Source: Kribbella sp. NBC_00382 (GTDB lineage Bacteria; Actinomycetota; Actinomycetes; Propionibacteriales; Kribbellaceae). From it: a stretch of DNA of 64,000 nucleotides. The notes beneath the pieces were generated by a model, which made no database searches, was not told the origin of the DNA, and saw only the letters and a list, made by a program, of their open reading frames with translations. How positions within the stretch are numbered: the first letter of the stretch is position 1; every line of letters begins with the position of its first letter. Where the stretch lies: assembly GCF_036067295.1 (NCBI RefSeq), contig NZ_CP107954.1:7378001-7442000 (forward strand), read 5' to 3'. This document shows positions 17,317-24,346 of this stretch, piece by piece. The translations under genes were made by a program, and so were the position numbers.

Positions 17317-18144
17317 GTGATCGAAGAACGCATCCGGGTATCCGACGAGGTCGAACTCTTCGTCGCCCACTCCCCCGGCCCCACCGAGAACCCGCTGCTG
17401 GTCATCCACGGAGGCCCATGCTGGGATCACACCTACCTCCTGGAACCGCTGGTCCACCTCACCGACCGCAAACTCCTCTTCCCAGACCTCCGCGGCTGCG
17501 GCCGCTCCACTGGCGGACTCCCCGACGACCGCTACACCCCTGACCTGGTCATCGACGACCTGATCGGCCTACTCGACCACTTCGAGGTAGACCAAGCCGA
17601 CGTACTCGGCTTCTCCTACGGCGGCCTGATCGCCCAACGCCTAGCCCTGCGTACCAACCGAGTCCGCCGCCTGATCGTCGCCTCCAGCAGCATCCCACCC
17701 GTACCACCCGATGCCTTCGGCAACTGGCCCGAACGCACCCTCCGCCAGTCCGAAGAAACCCCCACCGACCTAGAAGGCCCCGCCCGCACCCGCCACAACG
17801 CCCTAACCAGCGCCCGAGCCAACGTCTGGCGCCCCGAATCCCTCCCCGACTACCGAGCCCGCATCAACAACATCCACTTCACCAACGACTGGGACGCCCC
17901 CTACCTAGCAGGCACCCTCCCCTCGCCCCGCTACCCCGACGCCCTACAACGCTTCACCACCAGCAACCTCCCCATCCTCCTACTCCACGGCGCCCAAGAC
18001 ATGACCTTCCCCGCCCACCTAGCCACCGAAGCCGCCACGGCCATCCCCACCGCCACGGCAGTAGTCCTAGACCAAGCCGGCCACATGACCCACATAGACC
18101 AACCCGAACCCTGGCTAACCGCAGTACAAGAATTCCTGAGCTGA
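17317..18144 (+). CDS. alpha/beta hydrolase (proline iminopeptidase-like)
   Basis: 275 aa. The oxyanion motif HGGP is at residues 31-34, DLRGCGRS at 57-64, the nucleophile Ser100 in GFSYGG, an Asp near 228 (HGAQDMTFP) and a His at 256 (AGHMTH). The HGGP and DxRGxGRS motifs are shared with proline iminopeptidases and epoxide-hydrolase-like enzymes. The start is GTG. Codon usage in the last 400 bp is strongly C-rich, with a run of CTA leucine codons unlike its neighbours. Confidence 0.86.
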   Translation: MIEERIRVSDEVELFVAHSPGPTENPLLVIHGGPCWDHTYLLEPLVHLTDRKLLFPDLRGCGRSTGGLPDDRYTPDLVIDDLIGLLDHFEVDQADVLGFSYGGLIAQRLALRTNRVRRLIVASSSIPPVPPDAFGNWPERTLRQSEETPTDLEGPARTRHNALTSARANVWRPESLPDYRARINNIHFTNDWDAPYLAGTLPSPRYPDALQRFTTSNLPILLLHGAQDMTFPAHLATEAATAIPTATAVVLDQAGHMTHIDQPEPWLTAVQEFLS

Positions 18145-18514
18145 GGGCGGCACGGACTTCATCGTGCGCGCCGAACCATCAGCGATAGGCCGTGCGGCAG
18201 CGAGACAAGCTTGAGACAGACCGCCACTTGACCGCCAGTCTGAACCACCACTCATAGATTCTTGTTCTTGTTCTTGTTCTTGTTCTTGTTCTTGTTCTTG
18301 TTCTTGTTCTTGTTCTTGTTCTTGTTCTTGTTCTTGTTCTTGTTCTTGTTCTTGTTCTTGTTCTTGTTCTTGTTCTTGTTCTTGTTCTTGTTCTTGTTCT
18401 TGTTCTTGTTCTTGTTCTTGTTCTTGTTCTTGTTCTTGTTCTTGTTCTTGTTCTTGTTCTTGTTCTTGTTCTTGTTCTTGTTCTTGTTCTTGTTCTTGTT
18501 CTTGTTCTTGTTGT
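18145..18514. other. gap between convergent genes, mostly hexamer repeat
   Basis: No gene is supported in this 370-nt interval between the hydrolase (+) and LacI (-) stop codons. About 115 nt of unremarkable sequence precede the TTCTTG tract described separately. Four nucleotides separate the end of that tract from the LacI stop codon. Confidence 0.8.
18259..18510. repeat. (TTCTTG)x42 perfect hexanucleotide microsatellite
   Basis: The hexamer TTCTTG is repeated 42 times without a single mismatch over 252 nt. On the minus strand it reads CAAGAA and begins 4 nt after the LacI TGA. None of the three minus-strand frames (Gln-Glu, Lys-Asn, Arg-Thr) contains a stop. Perfect identity means recent expansion or active maintenance. 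The tract is asymmetric: one strand is pyrimidine-rich and interrupted only by G. It would lie in the 3' untranslated part of the LacI message. Confidence 0.97.
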
Positions 18515-19531
18515 TCAGGCTGATTCTCGGGGGACGAGGTGGGGGTCGAAGATGACTGAGGTGGGGTGGAGGGTTGGGGTTTCTATGTGGGCCAGGAGGA
18601 GGCGGGCCATTTCGGCGGCCATTGCTTCTACTGGTTGGGCGACTGTGGTGAGTTGGGGGCGGGTGGAGTGGGCTGGTTCGCTGTCGTCGAAGCCGACTAC
18701 TGCTACGTCGTCGGGGACGGTGCGGTGGTGGGCTTGGAGGACGGTCAGGGCGCCGGCGGCCATTAGGTCGTTGGCGGCGAAGACGCCGTCCAGGTCGGGG
18801 TGGGCCGCCAGGAGTTCGGCCATTGCCAGCTCGCCGCTCTCGCGGGTGAAGTTGCCTTTGGCAACTGGGATATAAGCCTGCCCGTGGCGGGCCATGGCGT
18901 GACGGAAGCCGGTGAGGCGGTCTTGGGCTGCCGGTACGTCGCTGGGGCCGGCGATTGTGACGACCCGGCGGCAACCGCGGGCTACTAGGTGGTCGGCAGC
19001 CAAAGCGGCGCCGCGTTCGTGGGCTAGGTCGACGTAGCTGATCGGCACGTCGCGACCCGGGCGCGCGAAGAGGACAGCGGGGATCCCGGCGTCGACGAAC
19101 AGTCCGGGCAGGGTGTCGTCGGAGTGGGTGGAGACGAGCAGCGCGCCATCGGCTTTGCCTTGGCGGACATAGCTGACGGCATCCGCGCGCGCCGCGTCTG
19201 AGTCGGCCAGTACTAGCGTCGGATGGACCTTCTGCGGCAGCAGGCTCTTCACGACCCCCGACGTGATCCGGCCGAAGAACGGGTCACCCAGCACCTGCTC
19301 GGCTGAGCCGTCCGAGCCCGAGATCACCAGCGCGATCGCGCCCGCCTTCCGGGTGACCAGTGACCGGGCCGCGGTGTTCGGGACATACCCGGTCGTCCGC
19401 ACCGCCGCCGCGACCTTCGACCGCATCGTCTCGTCGACGGTCTCCACGCCGTTGATCACCCGCGAGGCAGTCGCGCGTGACACCCCGGCGGCCTTGGCGA
19501 CGTCTTCCAGAGTCGGCCGATTGCTGTTCAT
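18515..19531 (-). CDS. LacI-family transcriptional repressor
   Basis: 338 aa. The N-terminal helix-turn-helix and hinge are classical (PTLEDVAKAAGVSRATASRV then INGVETV), followed by a periplasmic-binding-protein-like effector domain (about 65-338) with FVDAGIPAVLFARPG and FAANDLMAAGAL motifs. ATG 19531 is the usual LacI start; a TTG at 19555 preceded by GGGGGAG is an alternative adding eight residues. It lies downstream of the secreted glycosidase gene and probably controls it and the divergent DUF1996 gene through the operators at 21857 and 21985. Its 3' end abuts the 42-copy hexamer repeat. Confidence 0.9.
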   Translation of the reverse strand: MNSNRPTLEDVAKAAGVSRATASRVINGVETVDETMRSKVAAAVRTTGYVPNTAARSLVTRKAGAIALVISGSDGSAEQVLGDPFFGRITSGVVKSLLPQKVHPTLVLADSDAARADAVSYVRQGKADGALLVSTHSDDTLPGLFVDAGIPAVLFARPGRDVPISYVDLAHERGAALAADHLVARGCRRVVTIAGPSDVPAAQDRLTGFRHAMARHGQAYIPVAKGNFTRESGELAMAELLAAHPDLDGVFAANDLMAAGALTVLQAHHRTVPDDVAVVGFDDSEPAHSTRPQLTTVAQPVEAMAAEMARLLLAHIETPTLHPTSVIFDPHLVPRESA

Positions 19532-19580
19532 GGCATCGGATCGTAGCTGCGTCAAGCTCTCCCCCTCGTCGAGATATCCA

Positions 19581-19619
19581 CAGGTGCGGCGGCCTGCTGC
19601 CCACAGGCCGCCGCACCTG
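19581..19619. terminator. 16-bp perfect hairpin after the glycosidase gene
   Basis: Arms CAGGTGCGGCGGCCTG (19581-19596) and its exact complement (19604-19619) flank a 7-nt loop, 8 nt downstream of the glycosidase stop. No T-tract follows. It separates the glycosidase transcript from the LacI gene on the same strand and is the most likely terminator. Confidence 0.75.
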
Positions 19620-19627
19620 AAGCATGG

Positions 19628-21811
19628 TCAGTTGCGGTAGATGCCGAACTCGAACAACGAGTAGCCCCAGCCGGTACCACGCTGGGTCCCGGTCATCCGG
19701 ACATAGCGCCCGGACCCACCGGAGGCGATGTTGTCGACATCGCCGTTGCCATCAGCAGTCGTGTAGACCGGCCGCCAGTTGTTGCCGTCGTCCGACGCCT
19801 CGATCCGGTACGCCCGGGCGAAGCTCGCCTCCCAGACCAGCTGGATCCGGTTGAACGACTGCACCGAGCCGAGATCCACCTGCACCCACTGCGGATCCGA
19901 CCAGTCACTCGCCCAGCGCGTCGTGTTGTTCCCGTCCGTCACGTTCGACGGCGGGTACGGCGCCCCGTTCCCGACCTGCTGGTACGACGAAGCCGTCGCC
20001 GGCTTGCCACGAGCGATGTTGGTGCCCTGCACCGGCGGAGCCACCACCCGGAAGGACTTCGTCTCGATCCCGACGTTGCCCTTGCCGTCGCGCACGTAGT
20101 CGTACAGCTTCCACACACCGAGCCGCTCGGGCACCGTCACGGTGAACGGTCCGTTGCCGCTGAACGGCGTACCGACGAGAGCGCCGCTGCCGTCGATGTA
20201 CTTGCCGCCGACCCTGAACTCGTGCGTCAGCGCGTCCCCGTCAGGGTCGGACACGTTCACGGTCACGCTGATCGTGCCGCCGGCCGGCACATCCGTCGTA
20301 CGGCTCAACGTCATGTTGCTGATCACCGGAGCCGTGTTGCCGCCGCCGGCGCCACCGAAGGCCTGCCGCACGGCGTAGTACGAGAGCCGCTTCAGACCAC
20401 CAGGCGTCAGGTTGAACCACACAGCGCCGAAGTCGTCCTCAACGCCGTAGTGGAACAGGGTCGCACCCAACGCGACACCCGTGTGCCCCGTGATGCAGTT
20501 CCACGCAGCGAGGTAGCCGTCACGCTTCTGGATGTCGGTGGGCTCGTTCGGTACGCCGTTCGCGTCGTTCGGCACCTCCCACTCGCCGGCCGGGCCGGCC
20601 TCGGTCACGATGTACGGCTTGTTGTAGCCACCCGCGATCCAGTCCTGCTTGACCTGGCAGATGTGCCCGTAGGAGTTGACCGCGAGCAGATCCAGCGCAG
20701 GCGTGTACTGCTTGAAGTACGGCCACGCACCAGTCCAGGCATCCGTCGAGGTGACCGGGTGGTTCGGGTCGATCGCGTGGATCGCAACGGTCGCCTCGTT
20801 CACGAACTTCGCGTAGGCGATCCGCTGGTTCTCAAGCTCCGTACCGGAGAAGCAGTTCTGCATACCGAGCACGGACTCGTTGCCGACGTTCCACAGCAGC
20901 ACGCCTTGGTTGTCCTTGTACTCCGTGGTCCAGCGGCGGATCTCCGTGAGCATGTTGGCCTTGTACGTCGCATCCGTCACGTAGTTGACGCAACCGCCGC
21001 TGCCAGGCCCACCACCAGGTTGGAGCCAGTATCCGGCGATCACTCGCATGCCGTTCACGGCCGCGGCGTCGAAGAGCGGCTTGGAGGAAGCGTCGGTCCC
21101 CCAGGTACGCACAGTGTTGACGCCGATCGACTTCAGCGCGGGCAAGCGTGCCCCTGCCTCGGAGGCCGGCGGACCCCAAGTCAGGCCCTTGACCTGCCAG
21201 GGAGCGTTGTTGACGAGCAGCTGCCAGTTCCCTTGGCTACCAGCGACATGGACAGTGCCGCTGCCTTGCGGCGGACCGTTGTCGCCGCCGGTACCGAGCA
21301 CCTGGAACTCGTACAGGGACATGCCGTAGCCGTTGGCGCGCTTGACGCCGTACATCCGGACGTACCGGCCACTGCCGTTGACGTTGAGGGTCTCGTTGCC
21401 ACCGGGGCTGGTGGTCGTGCTGTAGATCGGGTTCCAGTCCTGGCCGTTGCCGGACACCTCGATCCGGTACTCCTTGGCATAAGCGGCTTCCCAGCGCAGT
21501 ACGACCTGGCTGATGGACGAGGTGGCACCGAGGTCCACCTGGAGCCACTGGTTGTCCTGCCAGGCGCTGGACCATCTGCTGTTCAGGTCGCCGTCCACTG
21601 CGGCGGTGGCCGGAGTACCGGCGCCCTCCGATGACGAGGCCGTCACCGGGTGCCCTTGGGACAGCAGGGTGGCCGCTTGCGCGGGTTGAGCCAGTAGTAC
21701 GACGTTGCCGAGCAGCACGACGGCTGCTGCGACCGTGGCGGCGATCGCCGATCGGCCGCGATGTCTGCGCCGGGAGGGCTGCAGCCGCACGCGGCGGGTC
21801 GCGAAGTCCAT
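19628..21811 (-). CDS. secreted glycoside hydrolase with two discoidin (F5/8C) domains
   Basis: 727 aa. The signal peptide has an arginine-rich n-region and ends near AQAA (47). Residues 50-172 form a discoidin/CBM32-like domain. A TIM-barrel catalytic region at about 195-500 has WNVGNE (307-312, candidate acid/base E312) and VTEAGP (candidate nucleophile E404), as in clan GH-A. An Ig-like domain (505-595) and a second discoidin domain (600-727) follow. The barrel resembles GH2/GH5-type enzymes; the exact family and substrate are unclear. It is divergent from the DUF1996 gene with two LacI-type operators between. Confidence 0.85.
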   Translation of the reverse strand: MDFATRRVRLQPSRRRHRGRSAIAATVAAAVVLLGNVVLLAQPAQAATLLSQGHPVTASSSEGAGTPATAAVDGDLNSRWSSAWQDNQWLQVDLGATSSISQVVLRWEAAYAKEYRIEVSGNGQDWNPIYSTTTSPGGNETLNVNGSGRYVRMYGVKRANGYGMSLYEFQVLGTGGDNGPPQGSGTVHVAGSQGNWQLLVNNAPWQVKGLTWGPPASEAGARLPALKSIGVNTVRTWGTDASSKPLFDAAAVNGMRVIAGYWLQPGGGPGSGGCVNYVTDATYKANMLTEIRRWTTEYKDNQGVLLWNVGNESVLGMQNCFSGTELENQRIAYAKFVNEATVAIHAIDPNHPVTSTDAWTGAWPYFKQYTPALDLLAVNSYGHICQVKQDWIAGGYNKPYIVTEAGPAGEWEVPNDANGVPNEPTDIQKRDGYLAAWNCITGHTGVALGATLFHYGVEDDFGAVWFNLTPGGLKRLSYYAVRQAFGGAGGGNTAPVISNMTLSRTTDVPAGGTISVTVNVSDPDGDALTHEFRVGGKYIDGSGALVGTPFSGNGPFTVTVPERLGVWKLYDYVRDGKGNVGIETKSFRVVAPPVQGTNIARGKPATASSYQQVGNGAPYPPSNVTDGNNTTRWASDWSDPQWVQVDLGSVQSFNRIQLVWEASFARAYRIEASDDGNNWRPVYTTADGNGDVDNIASGGSGRYVRMTGTQRGTGWGYSLFEFGIYRN

Positions 21812-21856
21812 TCGGGTACTCCTTCGCTGGAGTGCGAGAGGGGGGCGGGTGGAGTC

Positions 21857-21870
21857 AGAGAGCGCTCTCT
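21857..21870. promoter_or_regulatory. 14-bp perfect operator palindrome (site 1)
   Basis: AGAGAGCGCTCTCT is a perfect palindrome with a CG centre, 46 nt upstream of the glycosidase start. It matches the style of actinobacterial LacI/CebR operators (GAGCGCTC core). A related element with similar flanking sequence lies 127 bp away. Confidence 0.65.
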
Positions 21871-21984
21871 CGCGGTCCGATGGTTGCCCGCGGGTTACCG
21901 CCTTGTCAACGGCTCGTCACGCTCAGCCGGTTCCGGAACCTTCAAGCACTTGACAGCGGAACCGGCCCGGCAGAGGCTGTCTCA

Positions 21985-21996
21985 GAGAGCGCTCTC
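21985..21996. promoter_or_regulatory. 12-bp perfect operator palindrome (site 2)
   Basis: GAGAGCGCTCTC lies 70-81 nt upstream of the DUF1996 start. Both sites are preceded by CA and followed by a similar CGCG...CGCGGGTT block, so the whole of about 45 bp looks duplicated. One copy faces each divergent gene, which suggests coordinated control by the nearby LacI protein. Confidence 0.65.
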
Positions 21997-22065
21997 CCGC
22001 GATGTCCCACCGCGGGTTGCCTGCACCTACCGCCCCCGCGGAATCCCCCGAACTGGAGGAGATCC

Positions 22066-23013
22066 GTGTTCACCAGAAGGAAAACAGCCCTGTCCGCAGG
22101 CGGCATCGCCGCCGTCCTGATCGCCTCGGCGCTCGCCGCCGTGGCCGGTTCCTCGGCCCAGGCCGACGACCTGGTCACCCACCACGAGTTCCAGGTCAAC
22201 TGCAATCTGCACCACCGCGCCACCAACGACCCGATCGTGTTTCCGAACATGCCGGGCGCCTCGCACGAGCACAGCTTCGTCGGCAACGCCACGACGAACG
22301 CCGCGACCACCCTCAACAGCCTCAACGCGGCCGGCGTAGGCCAGACCACCTGTCTCAACCCCGACGACCTGTCGGCGTACTGGTGGCCGACGATGTTCCG
22401 CAACAACGACCCGGTCCCGCAGACCTGGCGGCAGACCATCTACTACAAGTCGGGCATCCTGCGGTACCAGGACGTCCGTCCGTTCCCGGCCGGCATCAGG
22501 TTCGTGGTCGGCAGCCCGAGCGCGACGCTGGACCAGTTCAAGAACTCCCCCGGCGCGGTCGAGGGGTTCGAGTGCGGCGACATCTCGAAGAGCTGGGACA
22601 TTCCGGCGTACTGCACCCCCGGCACCCAGGTGAACGTCCGGTACCAGGCCCCGAGCTGCTGGGACGGCGTGAACCTGGACTCGGCCGACCACAAGAGCCA
22701 CATGGCCTACCCGGTCAACCTGGTCTGCCCGGCCGACCACCCGGTCGCCGTGCCGATGCTCGAGTTCAAGATCTCGTTCGAGGCCAGCGGTGACATGACC
22801 GGCATCAGGTTCGCCAGCGGTCGTGGCTACACCTGGCACTACGACTTCTTCAACGCGTGGGATCCGCCCACGCTGGCTGCCCTGGTGAGCCACTGCATCA
22901 ACGGTGGCCTGCAGTGCAACGGAAAGGGCTTCGACCTCTACAAGCCGAACCGCGGCCAGGTGCTCGGCGACAACTACCGTCTCCCGGGCCGTCCGACCGT
23001 TCCGACCATCTAA
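22066..23013 (+). CDS. secreted DUF1996-domain protein
   Basis: 315 aa with a signal peptide (RRKTALSAGGIAAVLIASAL, cleavage near AQA-DD). The mature part is a DUF1996 domain: HHEFQVNCNLHHRATNDPIVFPNMPGASHEHSFVGN is the conserved N-terminal block with several His residues, and four or more Cys are spaced for disulphides. GTG 22066 follows GGAGGA by 5 nt. The family is found in fungi and actinobacteria, often next to carbohydrate-active enzymes; its biochemical role is not established. Shared operators with the divergent glycosidase suggest a joint polysaccharide function. Confidence 0.88.
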   Translation: MFTRRKTALSAGGIAAVLIASALAAVAGSSAQADDLVTHHEFQVNCNLHHRATNDPIVFPNMPGASHEHSFVGNATTNAATTLNSLNAAGVGQTTCLNPDDLSAYWWPTMFRNNDPVPQTWRQTIYYKSGILRYQDVRPFPAGIRFVVGSPSATLDQFKNSPGAVEGFECGDISKSWDIPAYCTPGTQVNVRYQAPSCWDGVNLDSADHKSHMAYPVNLVCPADHPVAVPMLEFKISFEASGDMTGIRFASGRGYTWHYDFFNAWDPPTLAALVSHCINGGLQCNGKGFDLYKPNRGQVLGDNYRLPGRPTVPTI

Positions 23014-23021
23014 CCGAAACT

Positions 23022-23063
23022 CCCTGCGGTGCTGAAACTGGGGAAAGGGACAGCACCGCAGGG
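23022..23063. terminator. 13-bp perfect hairpin between convergent genes
   Basis: Arms CCCTGCGGTGCTG (23022-23034) and CAGCACCGCAGGG (23051-23063) are perfectly complementary around a 16-nt loop. It lies 8 nt after the DUF1996 stop and 9 nt after the stop of the opposing isomerase gene, so it can serve both transcripts. Confidence 0.8.
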
Positions 23064-23072
23064 TCTTCGGGG

Positions 23073-24074
23073 TTAGGAGGAGAAGGCCGCGTCAAACGAA
23101 GCGGTCGGTGGGTCGAAGGCCAGTGACTTCACGAACTGCAAGGCCTCCGCGGCGCCGACGAGACGATCCATGCCGGCGTCTTCCCATTCGACCGAGATCG
23201 GGCCGGTGTAGCCGATCGTGTTGAGCATCCGGAAGCAGGCTTCCCAGGGGACGTCGCCGTGGCCGGTGGAGACGAAGTCCCACCCGCGGCGCGGGTCGCC
23301 CCAGGCCAGGTGCGAGCCCATCCGGCCGTTGCGGCCGTTGCCGACCTGACGCTTCGCGTCCTTGCAGTCGACGTGGTAGATCCGGTCCTTGAAGTCCCAG
23401 AGGAAGCCGACCGGGTCGAGGTCCTGCCAGACGAAGTGGCTCGGGTCCCAGTTCAGGCCGAACGCCTCGCGGTGACCGATCGCCTCGAGCGTCGTCGTCG
23501 TCGACCAGTAGTCGTAGGCGATCTCGGACGGGTGTACTTCGTGGGCAAACTTCACGCCGGCTTCATCGAAGACATCCAGGATCGGGTTCCAGCGGTTCGC
23601 GAAGTCCCGGTACCCCGCATCGACCATCGCCTGCGGCACCGGTGGGAACATCGCGACGGTCTTCCAGATCGACGATCCGGTGAAGCCGACGACCACGTCG
23701 ACACCTAGCGCGCGAGCGGCCCGCGCGGTGGTGGCCATCTCCTCGGCCGCCCGCTGCCGGACGCCTTCCGGATCCCCGTCGCCCCAGATGTGCGCGGGCA
23801 GGATCGCTTGGTGCCGCTGGTCGATCGGGTCGTCGCAGACCGCCTGGCCGAGCAGGTGGTTGGAGATCGTCCAGACCTTCAGGTTGTACTTCTCCAGGAT
23901 GTCCAGCCGGTTGCGGACGTAACTCTCGTCCTCGGCCGCCTTGCGGACGTCAAGGTGATCACCCCAGCAAGCGATCTCCAGCCCTTCGTAGCCCCACTCG
24001 GACGCGAGCCGGGCCACCTCCTCGAACGGCAGGTCGGCCCACTGGCCGGTGAACAAGGTGATCGGTCGAGCCAT
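23073..24074 (-). CDS. sugar phosphate isomerase/epimerase (AP endonuclease 2-like TIM barrel)
   Basis: 333 aa, cytoplasmic xylose-isomerase-like TIM barrel. Metal-binding positions are suggested by KFAHEVHPSEIAYDY, GLNWDPSHFVWQ, YHVDCKDAK and ISVEWEDAGMDR. Family members isomerise or epimerise sugars and, in some pathways, act on 3-keto-glycosides made by Gfo/Idh dehydrogenases. It is the last gene of the sugar locus, 272 nt after the giant ThuA protein. AAGGAG precedes the ATG, directly after the U-rich part of a terminator-like hairpin (see 24088-24125). Confidence 0.87.
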   Translation of the reverse strand: MARPITLFTGQWADLPFEEVARLASEWGYEGLEIACWGDHLDVRKAAEDESYVRNRLDILEKYNLKVWTISNHLLGQAVCDDPIDQRHQAILPAHIWGDGDPEGVRQRAAEEMATTARAARALGVDVVVGFTGSSIWKTVAMFPPVPQAMVDAGYRDFANRWNPILDVFDEAGVKFAHEVHPSEIAYDYWSTTTTLEAIGHREAFGLNWDPSHFVWQDLDPVGFLWDFKDRIYHVDCKDAKRQVGNGRNGRMGSHLAWGDPRRGWDFVSTGHGDVPWEACFRMLNTIGYTGPISVEWEDAGMDRLVGAAEALQFVKSLAFDPPTASFDAAFSS

Positions 24075-24087
24075 GAGAAACTCCTTA

Positions 24088-24125
24088 AATACTAAAAACT
24101 AAAGGAAGCGCCGCCTTCGGCGGCG
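24088..24125 (-). terminator. intrinsic-terminator-like hairpin directly before the isomerase gene
   Basis: On the minus strand CGCCGCC-GAA-GGCGGCG (24125-24109) is followed at once by CTTCCTTTAGTTTTTAG, a striking T-rich run in this GC-rich DNA. The ribosome site AAGGAG and ATG 24074 follow about 10 nt later. This fits a Rho-independent terminator used as an attenuator. An alternative reading is that TAGTAT is a -10 element of a local promoter. Confidence 0.65.
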
Positions 24126-24160
24126 GTGTTGGGGAGGCAAGAGAACTAGGGGTGTCCCGC

Positions 24161-24332
24161 GGCGCCGCGGCCGGAGCGCTGGTCGCGGCGCCGGGGACAG
24201 GAACCGGACTGGCCGGTCCCCCGCCGACCGTGTGGCACCGCTCCCCCGCGACCCGGGACGGGGCCGAACCACCCCGGGTCGTGAGAGTTCCTGTCCGCCT
24301 CTCCGCGTCGGACAGGGTGCGGTGCCACACGG
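24161..24332 (-). ncRNA. candidate structured intercistronic RNA (three-way junction plus hairpins)
   Basis: In the transcript, a 14-bp perfect stem (24332-24319 with 24241-24228) encloses two hairpins, 8 bp (24316-24309 with 24297-24290) and 7 bp (24279-24273 with 24257-24251). A 9-bp stem (24192-24184 with 24169-24161) follows. GACAGGAAC at 24196-24204 could instead pair with 24287-24295, which would break the 8-bp hairpin and offers an alternative fold. The structure begins 15 nt after the ThuA-protein stop and precedes the terminator-like hairpin at 24088. No known riboswitch class is recognised. Confidence 0.5.
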
Positions 24333-24346
24333 CGACGAGCATGGGG

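Noticed and set aside
18259..18510. CRISPR-like array.
   Set aside because: The unit is only 6 nt, there are no spacers and no cas genes nearby.
18252..18974. A 240-residue minus-strand open frame ending in a long Lys-Asn repeat.
   Set aside because: It overlaps the LacI gene in another frame, has shadow-like Pro/Arg composition and exists only because the hexamer repeat has no stops. It matters only if LacI is frameshifted.
24085..24342. An 85-residue minus-strand frame starting right after the ThuA-protein stop.
   Set aside because: It is low-complexity (Pro/Ala/Ser), and its sequence is explained by the RNA stems it would cross. It could still be a leader peptide; not supported enough to annotate.
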